From: Xenophilus sp. L33
Lineage (GTDB): Bacteria > Pseudomonadota > Gammaproteobacteria > Burkholderiales > Burkholderiaceae_C
Reading direction: 5' to 3'
Assembly (NCBI RefSeq): GCF_009765735.1
Contig: NZ_LMUW01000072.1
Coordinates: 1 to 52,345, forward strand
DNA length: 52,345 bases
The notes below the pieces were generated by a model. That model was not told where the DNA came from and did not search any database. It worked only from the letters and a program-made list of their open reading frames with translations. Each line of letters begins with the position of its first letter. The first letter of the stretch is position 1. Position numbers and translations under genes: made by a program. Shown here piece by piece: positions 42,237 to 50,217 of the stretch.

Positions 42237-42717
42237 GGCCGCGGGGGCGGCCCGCGGACATGCTGCGAGTTCGGCGAGACGGCAAGTCGGGGCGGCGCAA
42301 GCCGACGTGACCCGCCAGATTGTCGATTTCTGAAGCGGCGCCGCGGCTCGGACCGCTCCGAAACAAAAACGTCGCCGTTGAGGGAGAGCCCGGCGCCTTG
42401 GGCGCACTGGCGAACTGGCGAACGCCAAATGTCTGGCGTTGCTAGCCGTTGTCACGCGTTGGACGGGCGGCGGACCCAATGATGGACGTTCAGCAGCTGA
42501 TCGAACTGCGTCTCGATCGGCTGGCGGTTGGGGTCGCAGGCTACCGATCAGTGGCCTAACGTGCAGCAGTGGGACCGCTATGCCAGAGTCCGGGTTGGTA
42601 TGGCTGCGTAACTGGGCGGCGTCGACATTGTCGCAAGCACATTTTCGACACAGCAGGCAGTTGCCGACAACGAACATATTGCTGGATGGATATACAGCTC
42701 TTTGCTATTCTCGCACC
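42237..42717. other. Intergenic with a LexA-like half-site pair near its right end
   Basis: About 480 bases with no supported gene. Only the operator-like sequence at 42682-42697 stands out. Confidence 0.4.
42682..42697. promoter_or_regulatory. Second LexA-box-like site
   Basis: ctggatggatatacag has the CTG-N10-CAG frame and 13 of 16 matches to the enterobacterial SOS box, with one imperfect half (CTGG for CTGT). It lies 20 bases before the ATG at 42718. Confidence 0.5.
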
Positions 42718-42915
42718 ATGGAACAAGACGTTTGGATCGCCGCTTTCGCGCACCGCTTGCTGCGTCATTGGCGCAACGTGCATCCGGACGAACTCGACCA
42801 AGTTGCGGCCGATTTGTGGCGTGACGCGCGGTTGCGTGAGATGGACCCTGTCGAGGCGGCGGAGGAGTGGCTCAAACCAATTGCAACGCGAAATGTGCCG
42901 CCACAGCCTCTCTGA
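42718..42915 (+). CDS. Small hypothetical protein downstream of a LexA-like site
   Basis: A 65-residue, mostly helical protein (DVWIAAFAHRLLRHWRNVHP, DELDQVAADLWRDARLREMD). It resembles the many short conserved proteins on betaproteobacterial megaplasmids, without a named domain. Position after the operator suggests stress-induced expression. Confidence 0.55.
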   Translation: MEQDVWIAAFAHRLLRHWRNVHPDELDQVAADLWRDARLREMDPVEAAEEWLKPIATRNVPPQPL

Positions 42916-43205
42916 CGCCGACATTCGTGCTGCAACGTCAAAAGGGAGCGTCTGCCCGCCAAAAGAGACGCGCTATGCGCGCAACAGCCACATCTATCCG
43001 ACGCTACTCGTGCCGATCTGGCGCTGCTCGGGCTCGAAGTGACGCCTGCTATGGCAGCTATGGCAGCTATGTAATGGCAGCTCGGCAACCCCACAGACTC
43101 GATCGTGTGTAACCCTGTGACGACGACGGTAGGTCAGAAAACGCACCCGCCGACCTGTCATCCATGGCACGGGATCATCCTTCCAATTCACCGGCGTCGC
43201 GACGG

Positions 43206-43930
43206 CTAAAGGCGACTGAGCAGCTCGACGCTCTTGACGCCGAATTCTTCGTCTGTCAGAAAGCCTTTTTCTTTCCGGGATGCCAGTCGCTCGAGGGTGC
43301 CAAATACGTCAGAGGCCGGCGACTGTGGCCGCTCGGTCCTGGCCGCGTCCATTGTCCAAGGAGATTGCAGATCTGCAAGCGCCTCCCCTGCCGCCGAAAC
43401 CACCCGAAGACTCACTGGGTCAATCAAGCCGTGCTGGCTCGTGAAGCTCAACGTGCCGCCGGACGACTGCTGCTGAGAAGCGCCGCCAATCGCGTGGTCA
43501 CGCGTGTCATAGACAGTGACTTGGCCATTGAGCTCGATCGCCAGTCGCCGCGCGTGCGCAAATTAGGCGTAGCGCACGCCATCTTGTGCCCCGGGTCGGA
43601 TCGAAAGCCCAGACCGGTGGGCCACCACTCGTCGGATGCCCCGGGTGGCGGCGCGACAAACAGGCTGGACGCACCGAAAACTGCCGGTAGACCAAGTCGG
43701 TGCGTCGAATTCTGTGTCGGCCCGACGATTGCCGTCAGCGCCTTGGCTCTGTGATTGGAAGCTGCCCCTGCGCACCAGCTCTGGTTGGTTGGCGATGAGG
43801 ATCGCCAGCCCCAGCACAACGCGTTCACGCGGTCCTTGAGGCGGTTGTTGAACATGGCCGAGACCATCGTCATGCCGCCACGCATCCATTGCCCCGATCC
43901 GGCGAACTCCGGGTGGCTGAACTGCGCCAT
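43206..43930 (-). pseudogene. SHOCT-domain protein gene, broken by frameshifts and a stop
   Basis: Pieces of one protein occur in order in alternating frames: MAQFSHPEFAGSGQWMRGGM and MFNNRLKDRVNALC; then LAILIANQPELVRRGSFQSQ; then SLFVAPPPGASDEWWPTGLG; then AQDGVRYA, a TAA stop, and FAHARRLAIELNGQVTVYDT. The end is a SHOCT domain (VFGTLERLASRKEKGFLTDE, EFGVKSVELLSRL). Two of the frame changes are repaired by one added C in a short C run. The TAA sits where Tyr would be expected. Either a decayed gene or one with sequence errors. Confidence 0.7.
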
Positions 43931-44150
43931 GCCGCCGTTGCCGAAGCTGGGTTCCTTGCCCGTCGTGCGTCGGAAGCGTTCGATGGACAAGTCGATCACT
44001 TTGCCCGACGCGTAGGCGGCGATGAGAAGAGAAATTCCGATCAGGAGACTGTCCTTTTCGTTGGGGAAGTCACATCCGGTCCTGTATTTCGCAGCTTGTC
44101 CTGATGGCCCTGTGGCCTTGCGGTCAGGTTGCGGCCAGAACAATCGGGGG

Positions 44151-44411
44151 ATGAAGCCCCTCGACCTACAGAAAGTGGCGGTCCCCACGCGCGCCGGGGA
44201 CCCGGGGCCATCGATGGCCGGTTTGAAGGCGCTCGAGGCACAGGCGATCATCGACGGTCGCACCCAAGATGCCGGCGAATATGCCCGGATGACGCAACGC
44301 CTGATGCATCGAGAAATGGACGAGCACGAAGTCTCGCTCTGGCAAAAGGCAATCTTCTCGGCGGCTTTGTCGGTCGTGCTGGTCCTGGGCATCGTCTTCT
44401 TCGTGCAGTAA
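44151..44411 (+). CDS. Small membrane-anchored hypothetical protein
   Basis: An 86-residue protein with a helical soluble part (LEAQAIIDGRTQDAGEYARM) and a C-terminal membrane helix (AIFSAALSVVLVLGIVFFVQ), i.e. a tail-anchored layout. A G-rich ribosome-binding site precedes the ATG. A frameshifted paralogue lies at 41288-41544 with the same DAGEY motif and layout. Confidence 0.6.
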   Translation: MKPLDLQKVAVPTRAGDPGPSMAGLKALEAQAIIDGRTQDAGEYARMTQRLMHREMDEHEVSLWQKAIFSAALSVVLVLGIVFFVQ

Positions 44412-44497
44412 GCTGAGCACGCAGCCGAAGGTACGCGCGACGGTCGTTTACGGTCGCGTCAAGGCTGACGCGCGGCTTGTCTCAGCTCTGCGCTGCG

Positions 44498-44941
44498 ATG
44501 AAGGCCAAGCCGACGGAGACACATCAATTGCTTCGAAGTTCCGAAGTGGTCACGCGAGCCCATCTGGACGCCTTGCTCGGGAAGCAGCCGATGCGGGTCG
44601 AATGCCCGCCGCAAGCGCCGCAAGCGCCGCAAGCGCCGCAAGCGCCGCAAGCGCCTCAAGCGCCGCAAGCGCCTCAAACACCTGGCCTTCCTGCGTCGCG
44701 CCATGGGCTCGGCGCAGATGAACTCAATGACGGTTCAGGTCGCCTCACTTCGTCGCACATGTCCGCCCACGGCAGTGGCGGGCGGACCGTGCTGATCGTC
44801 GAACATGGCGGTGAGCGTGGAGCTTTGCGCGTGAAAGCCCATGAAAACGATCTGGCCGAGGTTCGCTTTGGCGATGGTCGTCGACGCTTGTTGAATCTTG
44901 CCGATCTGCGACTGATCTGCTGGGCCACGGAGGAGCCCTGA
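44498..44941 (+). CDS. Hypothetical protein with a Pro-Gln-Ala tandem repeat
   Basis: A 147-residue protein. Residues ~38-60 are a run of P-Q-A triplets coded by a 9-base DNA repeat (44612-44680). The part after it (GRTVLIVEHGGERGALRVKA then DLAEVRFGDGRRRLLNLADL) reads as a small beta-rich domain. The repeat may be a flexible linker. The unit number is likely to vary between strains. Confidence 0.6.
   Translation: MKAKPTETHQLLRSSEVVTRAHLDALLGKQPMRVECPPQAPQAPQAPQAPQAPQAPQAPQTPGLPASRHGLGADELNDGSGRLTSSHMSAHGSGGRTVLIVEHGGERGALRVKAHENDLAEVRFGDGRRRLLNLADLRLICWATEEP
44612..44680 (+). repeat. 9-base tandem repeat inside a gene
   Basis: About eight units of gccgcaagc with occasional gcctcaagc variants, in frame, coding for Pro-Gln-Ala. 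Confidence 0.85.
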
Positions 44942-44985
44942 ATGCGCAACATGCGGCCCAAGGCAGGCGAATGCCTTGAAGCACA

Positions 44986-45333
44986 ATGCCAAGCATGACG
45001 TTGATGATCAATCCGCCCAATGGCAGCAAGCGCCTGGATCAAGTGCAGCCGCTCGACGGTCCTTCCGCCCGGTTGGATACGATTCTCACTGCCAACGGCT
45101 ACACGGAAATTCGCCGGCTGGCCTCGCGGGTCTGCGCGCTCAAGCAATTCAACTACACCACGGCCATCGCGGTGGGTCTGGACGAAACCGGATATCTTCT
45201 GCGGTACTGCTATGAGCACGCAATCGATGCGCGTGTTGCCTTGCGCAAGTGGAACGGACAGGACCATCCGCCAGGCCCCTGGATCAAATGCAAGGGTGCC
45301 GGGGTGGACTTGCTCAATCCGGCGTTCTGCTGA
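44986..45333 (+). CDS. Hypothetical protein
   Basis: Up to 115 residues. The conserved-looking part is RVCALKQFNYTTAIAVGLDE, GYLLRYCYEHAIDARVALRK and GPWIKCKGAGVDLLNP. Such proteins recur on Burkholderiales plasmids; function unknown. ATGs at 44986, 44995 and 45004 are in frame. Confidence 0.55.
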   Translation: MPSMTLMINPPNGSKRLDQVQPLDGPSARLDTILTANGYTEIRRLASRVCALKQFNYTTAIAVGLDETGYLLRYCYEHAIDARVALRKWNGQDHPPGPWIKCKGAGVDLLNPAFC

Positions 45334-45398
45334 AGTTTGATATGGCTGGTCGGATCACGCCATAGGGCCGCGAAACGCCTTTTAGCGAAATCTTCGAG

Positions 45399-45578
45399 TC
45401 ACTTTCCATTTTCAAGCGCTGCCTTCAACCACCGCGGACGTGGACCGCGTCCGGTCCACGAATTGCCTGCGTCGTCGGTATAGCTGACCTTGGACGGCGC
45501 GCGCTTGGATTTCGTCGGCACCTTTGCAGCGGCGGATGAGACCTTTGGGATTCCTTGCCCCACTGCTTGCCCGAACAC
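45399..45578 (-). pseudogene. C-terminal DNA-binding tail of an H-NS family protein
   Basis: About 59 codons from a GTG at 45578 encode a Lys/Ala linker and VSYTDDAGNSWTGRGPRPRW then LKAALENGK, the H-NS C-terminal motif (core TWxGRGRxPxW). The oligomerisation domain is missing and an in-frame TGA lies at 45627. The sequence immediately upstream belongs to an integrase fragment. It is a truncated gene, although a short DNA-binding peptide could still be made. Confidence 0.65.
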
Positions 45579-45630
45579 CTGGGGGAAACAGGAAGTGACC
45601 TTGAATGCCCGACTCCCTTCGGACTTTCAA

Positions 45631-46038
45631 CTAGTGTTGCAGCAACTCACCTGCCCACGGCGAGATTGGAGCTTCTCGCGCCCGCGCATTGCCATTGCCC
45701 GGAATTGTGATTTTCCACGGCCGCTCGCGCATCTGTCCGTTCCTCGCAGTTGGCGAATCCAGGGTCAACACACGCACATCCCCGGGGGTCAGCCCGCCGC
45801 CAAGTTGAAGTGTCACGGCAACGCGATTGCGCAGTTCTTGCCAGGTGAACGTGGCATGTGCGTCTCGCCTGGATGCAGAGATCCCGGGGCGTGGGCGGGC
45901 GACCGACAGGAATGCGATGAGCTGCCTTGCTTGCGCGACGGACAAGAATTGCGGCAGCGGATCCGCGTTGGCGGCTTCCGCGTAGCGAACTTCGGGCTGC
46001 TCATAGTTTCGCCCCGAGAGGCATTTACTTGAAATCAA
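45631..46038 (-). pseudogene. Internal fragment of a tyrosine recombinase-like gene
   Basis: One frame of about 135 codons reads GRNYEQPEVRYAEAANADPL, TWQELRNRVAVTLQLGGGLT then PGDVRVLTL, and a later APISPWAGELL. This is the segment around the first catalytic arginine in some plasmid and ICE integrases. The His, Arg, Tyr part is absent and the frame stops at TAG. It is bordered by an H-NS fragment on one side and a CheB fragment on the other. Confidence 0.5.
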
Positions 46039-46047
46039 CTCAGCGAT

Positions 46048-46436
46048 CCTTTTTTGCTCGAGTGCGATCGACGAAATTCCGAGGAGCGGGCTGCCGGGTG
46101 CTCATTGATGCCGGCAACGCGTTCGACTCTCACCGTCCCTCGGTCGATCGACTCTTCGCCGCTGCTGCCGCCGTTTTCGGCGCTCGTGTCATCGGCATTG
46201 TGCTGAGCGGCAACACCAAGGACGGCGCGCAAGGCATGCGCGACATCACCTCGTGTGGTGGCATTGGAATTGTCCAGCTGCCCGAGGACGCGGTCGAACC
46301 GCAGATGCCACGAAGCGCTCTGAAGGGCGACCACCCGAACTTTTCGGTCCGCACTTCGGAGATCGCGCCCCTGGTAAGACGCCTCATGGCTGATCCAGAG
46401 TGGCCTCGAAGAGGGGCGCTGCGAAAGGGCTACTGA
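46048..46436 (+). pseudogene. 3' part of a CheB-type methylesterase gene
   Basis: About 130 codons match the C-terminal half of the CheB methylesterase domain: SHRPSVDRLFAAAA, RVIGIVLSGNTKDGAQGMRD (the loop with the catalytic Asp region), IGIVQLPEDAVEPQMPRSAL and EIAPLVRRLM. The N-terminal half with the catalytic Ser and His is absent. It abuts the integrase fragment near 46035, so a rearrangement there removed the 5' part. Confidence 0.7.
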
Positions 46437-46554
46437 GGAGAAGAGGAGGAGCAGAGCGCCTGCGCAAGGTGACCCGTCCCGGGCCTGGCGTCGATCGATC
46501 AGGACTTGATCGAAGCAGCCGAAAACCAACGTTCACCGCGGGAGCGGACGCCTT

Positions 46555-46791
46555 TCAAGCGCCAGGCTTGCGCGACGCCCGCGGGAGGGCATTGAGGCGA
46601 TTCGCCTTGTCGAGCCGTACCGCTTCGGCGGTCGGCTTGGGCCGCACGATGTTTTTCAGCCAATCTTTCTTGTAGCGCTGCGGAGCTCGGCTTGAAGGGT
46701 CGAGCATGGATCGCGGCTTGGATGCGGTATCGGTATCAGCATCGGCAGGGGCCGGAAGCGGGTCGAAGTGCCGCGGCAGAGCGGCTTTCAC
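46555..46791 (-). CDS. Small hypothetical protein coupled to a DUF3606 gene
   Basis: A 78-residue basic protein (YKKDWLKNIVRPKPTAEAVR then LDKANRLNAL). The start overlaps the upstream DUF3606 stop by ATGA. Its VRPKPTA...ANR segment matches the C-terminal half of the DUF3606 protein at 36090-36542, where both parts are one chain. Confidence 0.6.
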   Translation of the reverse strand: MKAALPRHFDPLPAPADADTDTASKPRSMLDPSSRAPQRYKKDWLKNIVRPKPTAEAVRLDKANRLNALPRASRKPGA

Positions 46792-46991
46792 TTCTTCAGA
46801 TACTCCCGTACCTTCTCAGGGGACCGCCCCACGGCGCCCACCGCGTCGCGTAACTGCTCAGGCGTGGCGCCCAGTACCTTTCGCCAATAGTCGACTTCCT
46901 GGACTTCGTTGAGATAGACAAGCTCGCGATCCGGGGCGGGGCTCGGCGCGGGGGAGGGAGGATTCGTGATCACGGCGGTTCCAGTCATCAT
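46788..46991 (-). CDS. DUF3606 domain protein
   Basis: A 67-residue protein. Residues ~22-66 form the DUF3606 domain (VYLNEVQEVDYWRKVLGATP then EQLRDAVGAVGRSPEKVREY). A Pro/Ala-rich lead precedes it. DUF3606 proteins are small, common in Proteobacteria and of unknown role. It is coupled by ATGA to the following gene. Confidence 0.75.
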   Translation of the reverse strand: MMTGTAVITNPPSPAPSPAPDRELVYLNEVQEVDYWRKVLGATPEQLRDAVGAVGRSPEKVREYLKK

Positions 46992-47409
46992 AGGCAGGGT
47001 CTCTTCTTGGCGGCGCCATCGCCGCCATGGCAGGCTGTGCGCTCGATCGAAGAGACAAGTTGCTCACGTTCAGCCCAACACAACTTGCGCTGGGTAGTGG
47101 TTCATCACCTCGCGCTGACAGGATGGGGATGACATCGCAGCATCGCCTGCGCGCGGCGCAGCTGCGACGGCTTCATTAGCGTCCAGGCCCTGCCGCGCGA
47201 TGCGGGACGCGACATGCTCCCGCGTCGTGAAAGCCCGTGATCACGGATGCTCGTTCGTTTCATCAGCAAGAAGACTGGTTCGCGTTCGGCGAAGGCCTTT
47301 GTCAAAAAATGTCGAATCTGCGCTTCAAATGCGCGCACACTTCCTGAGCTGCCGGCTGCAATCCCGACCTGGGACGAGAGGTCAGTCCGCCCCTTGGATG
47401 GGGGCTGTG
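46992..47409. other. Intergenic between divergent DUF3606 and BLUF genes
   Basis: About 420 bases that should contain both promoters. A minus-strand open frame at 47105-47338 is Arg/Ser-rich with no recognisable domain. No dyad stands out. Confidence 0.4.
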
Positions 47410-47808
47410 ATGGAAGTTGACCTCTGCGATCTCATGTACGTGAGCGTGGCCGCGCGCGCCATGGCGTTCGGGGGCGTGGGTGAGCTCGCCAAGGAGGTGC
47501 GCCTGAAGAACCTGGTATCCGGTATCACCGGTCTGCTCATCTTCGACGGCGAGCGCTTCTGCCAGTTCCTGGAAGGCCGTTCGGACCAGGTCGTTGCGCT
47601 CTTTGAGCGCATCCAGGTCGACCCTCGCCATGACCAAGTCCACTTCGTCCACGGGGGGCCGAGCGCCCAACGGCACTTTCGTCGTTTCAGCATGGGCTTT
47701 GCTCAAACCGATGACGCCGACATGCTGCGATCGTTCGCTGTCGTGCCCTCCGAAGTCGCGATGGACAGGTTTTGGGGACTTGTTCCGGCTCTCGACATGG
47801 AGCCGTGA
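47410..47808 (+). CDS. BLUF-domain blue-light photoreceptor
   Basis: A 132-residue single-domain BLUF protein. The flavin-interacting residues are all present: Tyr10 in CDLMYVSVA, Asn34 in RLKNLVSGITGLLIF and Gln52 in FCQFLEGRSDQV. The C-terminal strand region (HFRRFSMGF) is complete and a short helical cap follows. It should bind FAD and respond to blue light, signalling through a partner because it has no output domain. The ATG at 47410 is used; 47398 is also in frame. The nearby Rsb-type operon is a possible but unproven partner. Confidence 0.88.
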   Translation: MEVDLCDLMYVSVAARAMAFGGVGELAKEVRLKNLVSGITGLLIFDGERFCQFLEGRSDQVVALFERIQVDPRHDQVHFVHGGPSAQRHFRRFSMGFAQTDDADMLRSFAVVPSEVAMDRFWGLVPALDMEP

Positions 47809-47853
47809 ATGTTTTGGCCGCCACAGCCAAGACGCTAAAGGGCAGGCGTTCAA

Positions 47854-48063
47854 TTGATCTACAAGATTCGCCTGAATGACGCTCAGTGGGCGCAACTCGC
47901 CCGCTTGGCAGGCCATGCGAGCTTGGCACCGAGCCTGGAGCCCGGTTTGAAGCCGATGCGCATGTCTGTCCGACTCAGATCGAACGGACTGGTGTCAAGC
48001 GATGCGAATGGGGAGTTTCACCTCACCGAACGTGGCGCAAGTCGACTGGACCAGGGACGGTGA
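47854..48063 (+). CDS. Small hypothetical protein, possibly winged-helix
   Basis: A 69-residue protein with a TTG start (IYKIRLNDAQWAQLARLAGH). The C-terminus, VRLRSNGLVSSDANGEFHLT then ERGASRL, resembles the wing of small helix-turn-helix proteins that read 'L-T-x-x-G'. It follows the BLUF gene by 45 bases on the same strand. Confidence 0.5.
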   Translation: MIYKIRLNDAQWAQLARLAGHASLAPSLEPGLKPMRMSVRLRSNGLVSSDANGEFHLTERGASRLDQGR

Positions 48064-48591
48064 GTCGAGGCACGACGGGCGAAGGCGTCCGGGCAAGCGG
48101 TCCCACCGCCAGCTGAAAAGATCGAACGGTGTTCTGTCAGCTTCGACCGCACCCCATAGGGCGCCCGGCCGCCCGGCGAAGACCGGCCAAGCTGGCGCCC
48201 GCAGCGGCGTTGGCCCCCTGGCGGGCCCATGTTCGATTCGATGGCGCGCTGGCAGACCCCGAGGGAAAGGCTGACGTTTAGCCCAACGCCTGCCTGTGTC
48301 CGTGTCCGAGGCCCCTCAGACGTCGGCGTTCGGCGCGGCAGTTGCCCAGGATTGCGGGAGAAGAGGGCCTGGCATGCCACAGCGGTCCATGTGCGCGTTC
48401 GAGCAACGCGAAGGGGGTGCAAGCTCCCAAGATGTAGGCCCGCGAGCGCTTGACGCGTAGGCCCGAATCGAATTCTGTTCCGCATGGCTGCTTTGAAACG
48501 ACCCTGGCGCATGCCGGGGATACGATCAGGGGCGACGGGCAGGTGTGCACCACATCCCAGCAACAAGCGCTCGCACCACAACAAGGAAAAC
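48064..48591. other. Upstream region of the Rsb operon, no gene recognised
   Basis: About 530 bases with only Arg-rich shadow frames. The operon promoter is expected here. No clear hexamers or RNA elements were identified. Confidence 0.4.
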
Positions 48592-49448
48592 ATGAAAAAG
48601 ACAGACGGCGACGCGGCCTTGCTGGGGGCCCTGCAAGAGGAGGAGCCCAAAATCATCGAAGCCTGGCTGGCAGGACTGCCCCAGCTGGACGCCGGCACCC
48701 GGCGGATGCTCCAAAGCGCAGCGACCGCCCTCGTGCAGCGGCTGCGCGACATCCTGCAGGCCGGCGGCGACGCCGCAAGGTTCGAGACCGGCTCCGAATG
48801 GGGCGGACTTCGCGATCACCTGGCCGAATTCTCGAGCGCGCTCGCCGCGCAGGGCCAGTCGGCTGAAAAAACCAGCATGTTCGTGCTGGCGCTCAAGAGG
48901 CCCCTTTTTCCGATGCTGCAGGAGCGGCTTGCCGACGACCCCCAGGCCCTGGCCTCGACGCTCTTGGAGCTGTCGACGCTGGTCGATCTCCTGGCCCAGC
49001 ACACCGCCAACACGTTCCAGGCCGCGCGAGAACAGATCATCCGGCGCCAGCAGGAGGAACTGCTGGAGCTGTCGACGCCTGTCATCAAGCTCTGGCAAGG
49101 CGTGCTCGCCGTGCCGATGATCGGCACGCTCGACAGCAATCGCACTCAGCTGGTGATGGAGTCGCTCCTGCAGCGCATCGTCGAGACGGGCTCCGAGCTG
49201 GCCATCATCGACATCACCGGCGTGCCGACGGTCGACACCCTGGTCGCGCAACACCTGATGAAGACCGTGGCCGCGATCCGTCTCATGGGCGCCGAATGCA
49301 TCATCAGCGGCATCCGACCGCAGATCGCCCAGACCATCGTGCACCTGGGCATCGACCTGCAGGGCATCGTCACCAAGGCCACCCTTGCCGATGCCTGTCA
49401 TGGGCGCTCGCCCGCACGGGCTGGCACATCCTTCGGAATGCAAAGTAA
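48592..49448 (+). CDS. rsbR: RsbR-type stressosome scaffold (STAS domain), frameshifted at the very end
   Basis: About 285 residues. The N-terminal ~150 residues are helical, like the globin-fold sensor domain of RsbR proteins. A linker helix (REQIIRRQQEELLELSTPVI) and a STAS domain (GVLAVPMIGTLDSNRTQLVM, IIDITGVPTVDTLVAQHLMK) follow, the latter with threonines where RsbT would phosphorylate. The family ending LSWALARTGWHILRNAK with a TAA at 49446 is in another frame. One C missing at 49394-49395 explains this; as written the frame runs to 49500 with a foreign tail. It would scaffold the stressosome with RsbS and bind RsbT. Confidence 0.85.
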
Positions 49449-49454
49449 GCCGCG

Positions 49455-49823
49455 ATGGAACGCATTCCCATCCTGCGCATGGGCTCGACCCTGCTGGTGA
49501 CCATCCAGATCGACATGCAGGACCAGACAGCCGTTGCGCTGCAGGATGATCTGGCCGACAGAATTGCACAAACCGGCGCGAGCGGCGTCCTCATCGATAT
49601 TTCGGCGCTCGAGATCGTCGACTCCTTTGTCGGACGCATGCTCACCAGCATCTCGGGCATCGCGCGCGTCCTTTCTGCCACGACCGTGGTGGGTGGCATG
49701 CAGCCCGCCGTGGCCATCACGCTGGTCGAGCTAGGTCTGTCGCTCGAAGGCGTACGCATGGCACTGAACATCGAGCGCGGCATGGCGCTCCTGCAGCGCG
49801 GGGAGAGCGACAGTGCCCGCTGA
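49455..49823 (+). CDS. rsbS: RsbS-type STAS antagonist
   Basis: A 122-residue single STAS domain (IPILRMGSTLLVTIQIDMQD, GVLIDISALEIVDSFVGRML). Ser57 in VDSF occupies the position phosphorylated by RsbT in Bacillus (Ser59). Length and composition are normal. The gene begins 6 bases after the native rsbR stop and overlaps rsbT by 11 bases, showing tight coupling. Unphosphorylated RsbS holds RsbT in the stressosome. Confidence 0.92.
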   Translation: MERIPILRMGSTLLVTIQIDMQDQTAVALQDDLADRIAQTGASGVLIDISALEIVDSFVGRMLTSISGIARVLSATTVVGGMQPAVAITLVELGLSLEGVRMALNIERGMALLQRGESDSAR

Positions 49824-50217
49824 AACCACCGGGGCGCTGCCACTGCAATCGGAGCAGCACATCGTGGCCAGCCGCCAGATGGTGCGCAGCTTGTGCCAGG
49901 AACTCAAGATGTCGCTGGTGGACCAGACCAAGATGGTCACGGCCGCCAGCGAACTCTCGCGCAACACCCTCACCCACGGCGGGGGTGGCCTCATGCGCTG
50001 GACCCTGTGCGAGCGCGCCGGCCGGCGTGGCCTCACCCTCGAGTTCGAGGACCAGGGGCCCGGCATCGCGGACCTGGCACTGGCGCTCACCGACGGGTGG
50101 ACCAGCGGCGGCGGCATGGGCCTCGGACTGCCCGGCAGCAAGCGCCTGGTCAATGACTTCGACATCGATTCCGCGCCAGGGCGTGGTACGCGAGTGAGCA
50201 TCACCAAGTGGAAATGA
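49813..50217 (+). CDS. rsbT: RsbT-type serine/threonine kinase
   Basis: A 134-residue GHKL ATPase with the N box (ASELSRNTLTHGGGG, Asn51), the G1 box (FEDQGPGIADL, Asp80) and the G2 box (GGGMGLGLPGSKRL). It has a GTG start inside the end of rsbS. In known systems RsbT phosphorylates RsbS and RsbR and, once freed, activates a downstream phosphatase or other effector. The next gene overlaps it by ATGA and encodes a candidate phosphatase. Confidence 0.92.
   Translation: MPAETTGALPLQSEQHIVASRQMVRSLCQELKMSLVDQTKMVTAASELSRNTLTHGGGGLMRWTLCERAGRRGLTLEFEDQGPGIADLALALTDGWTSGGGMGLGLPGSKRLVNDFDIDSAPGRGTRVSITKWK

Noticed and set aside
42867..43112. 81-codon basic frame after the 65-residue gene
   Set aside because: Overlaps the preceding gene in another frame and has chance-like composition.
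44612..44680. 9-base repeats as a CRISPR or iteron array
   Set aside because: Units are too short and have no spacers; they are in frame within a gene.
45412..45630. 72-codon minus-strand frame as the gene at this place
   Set aside because: The neighbouring frame gives the recognisable H-NS tail, so this frame is its shadow.
47105..47338. 77-codon minus-strand frame upstream of the BLUF gene
   Set aside because: No domain or ribosome-binding site; low-quality composition.
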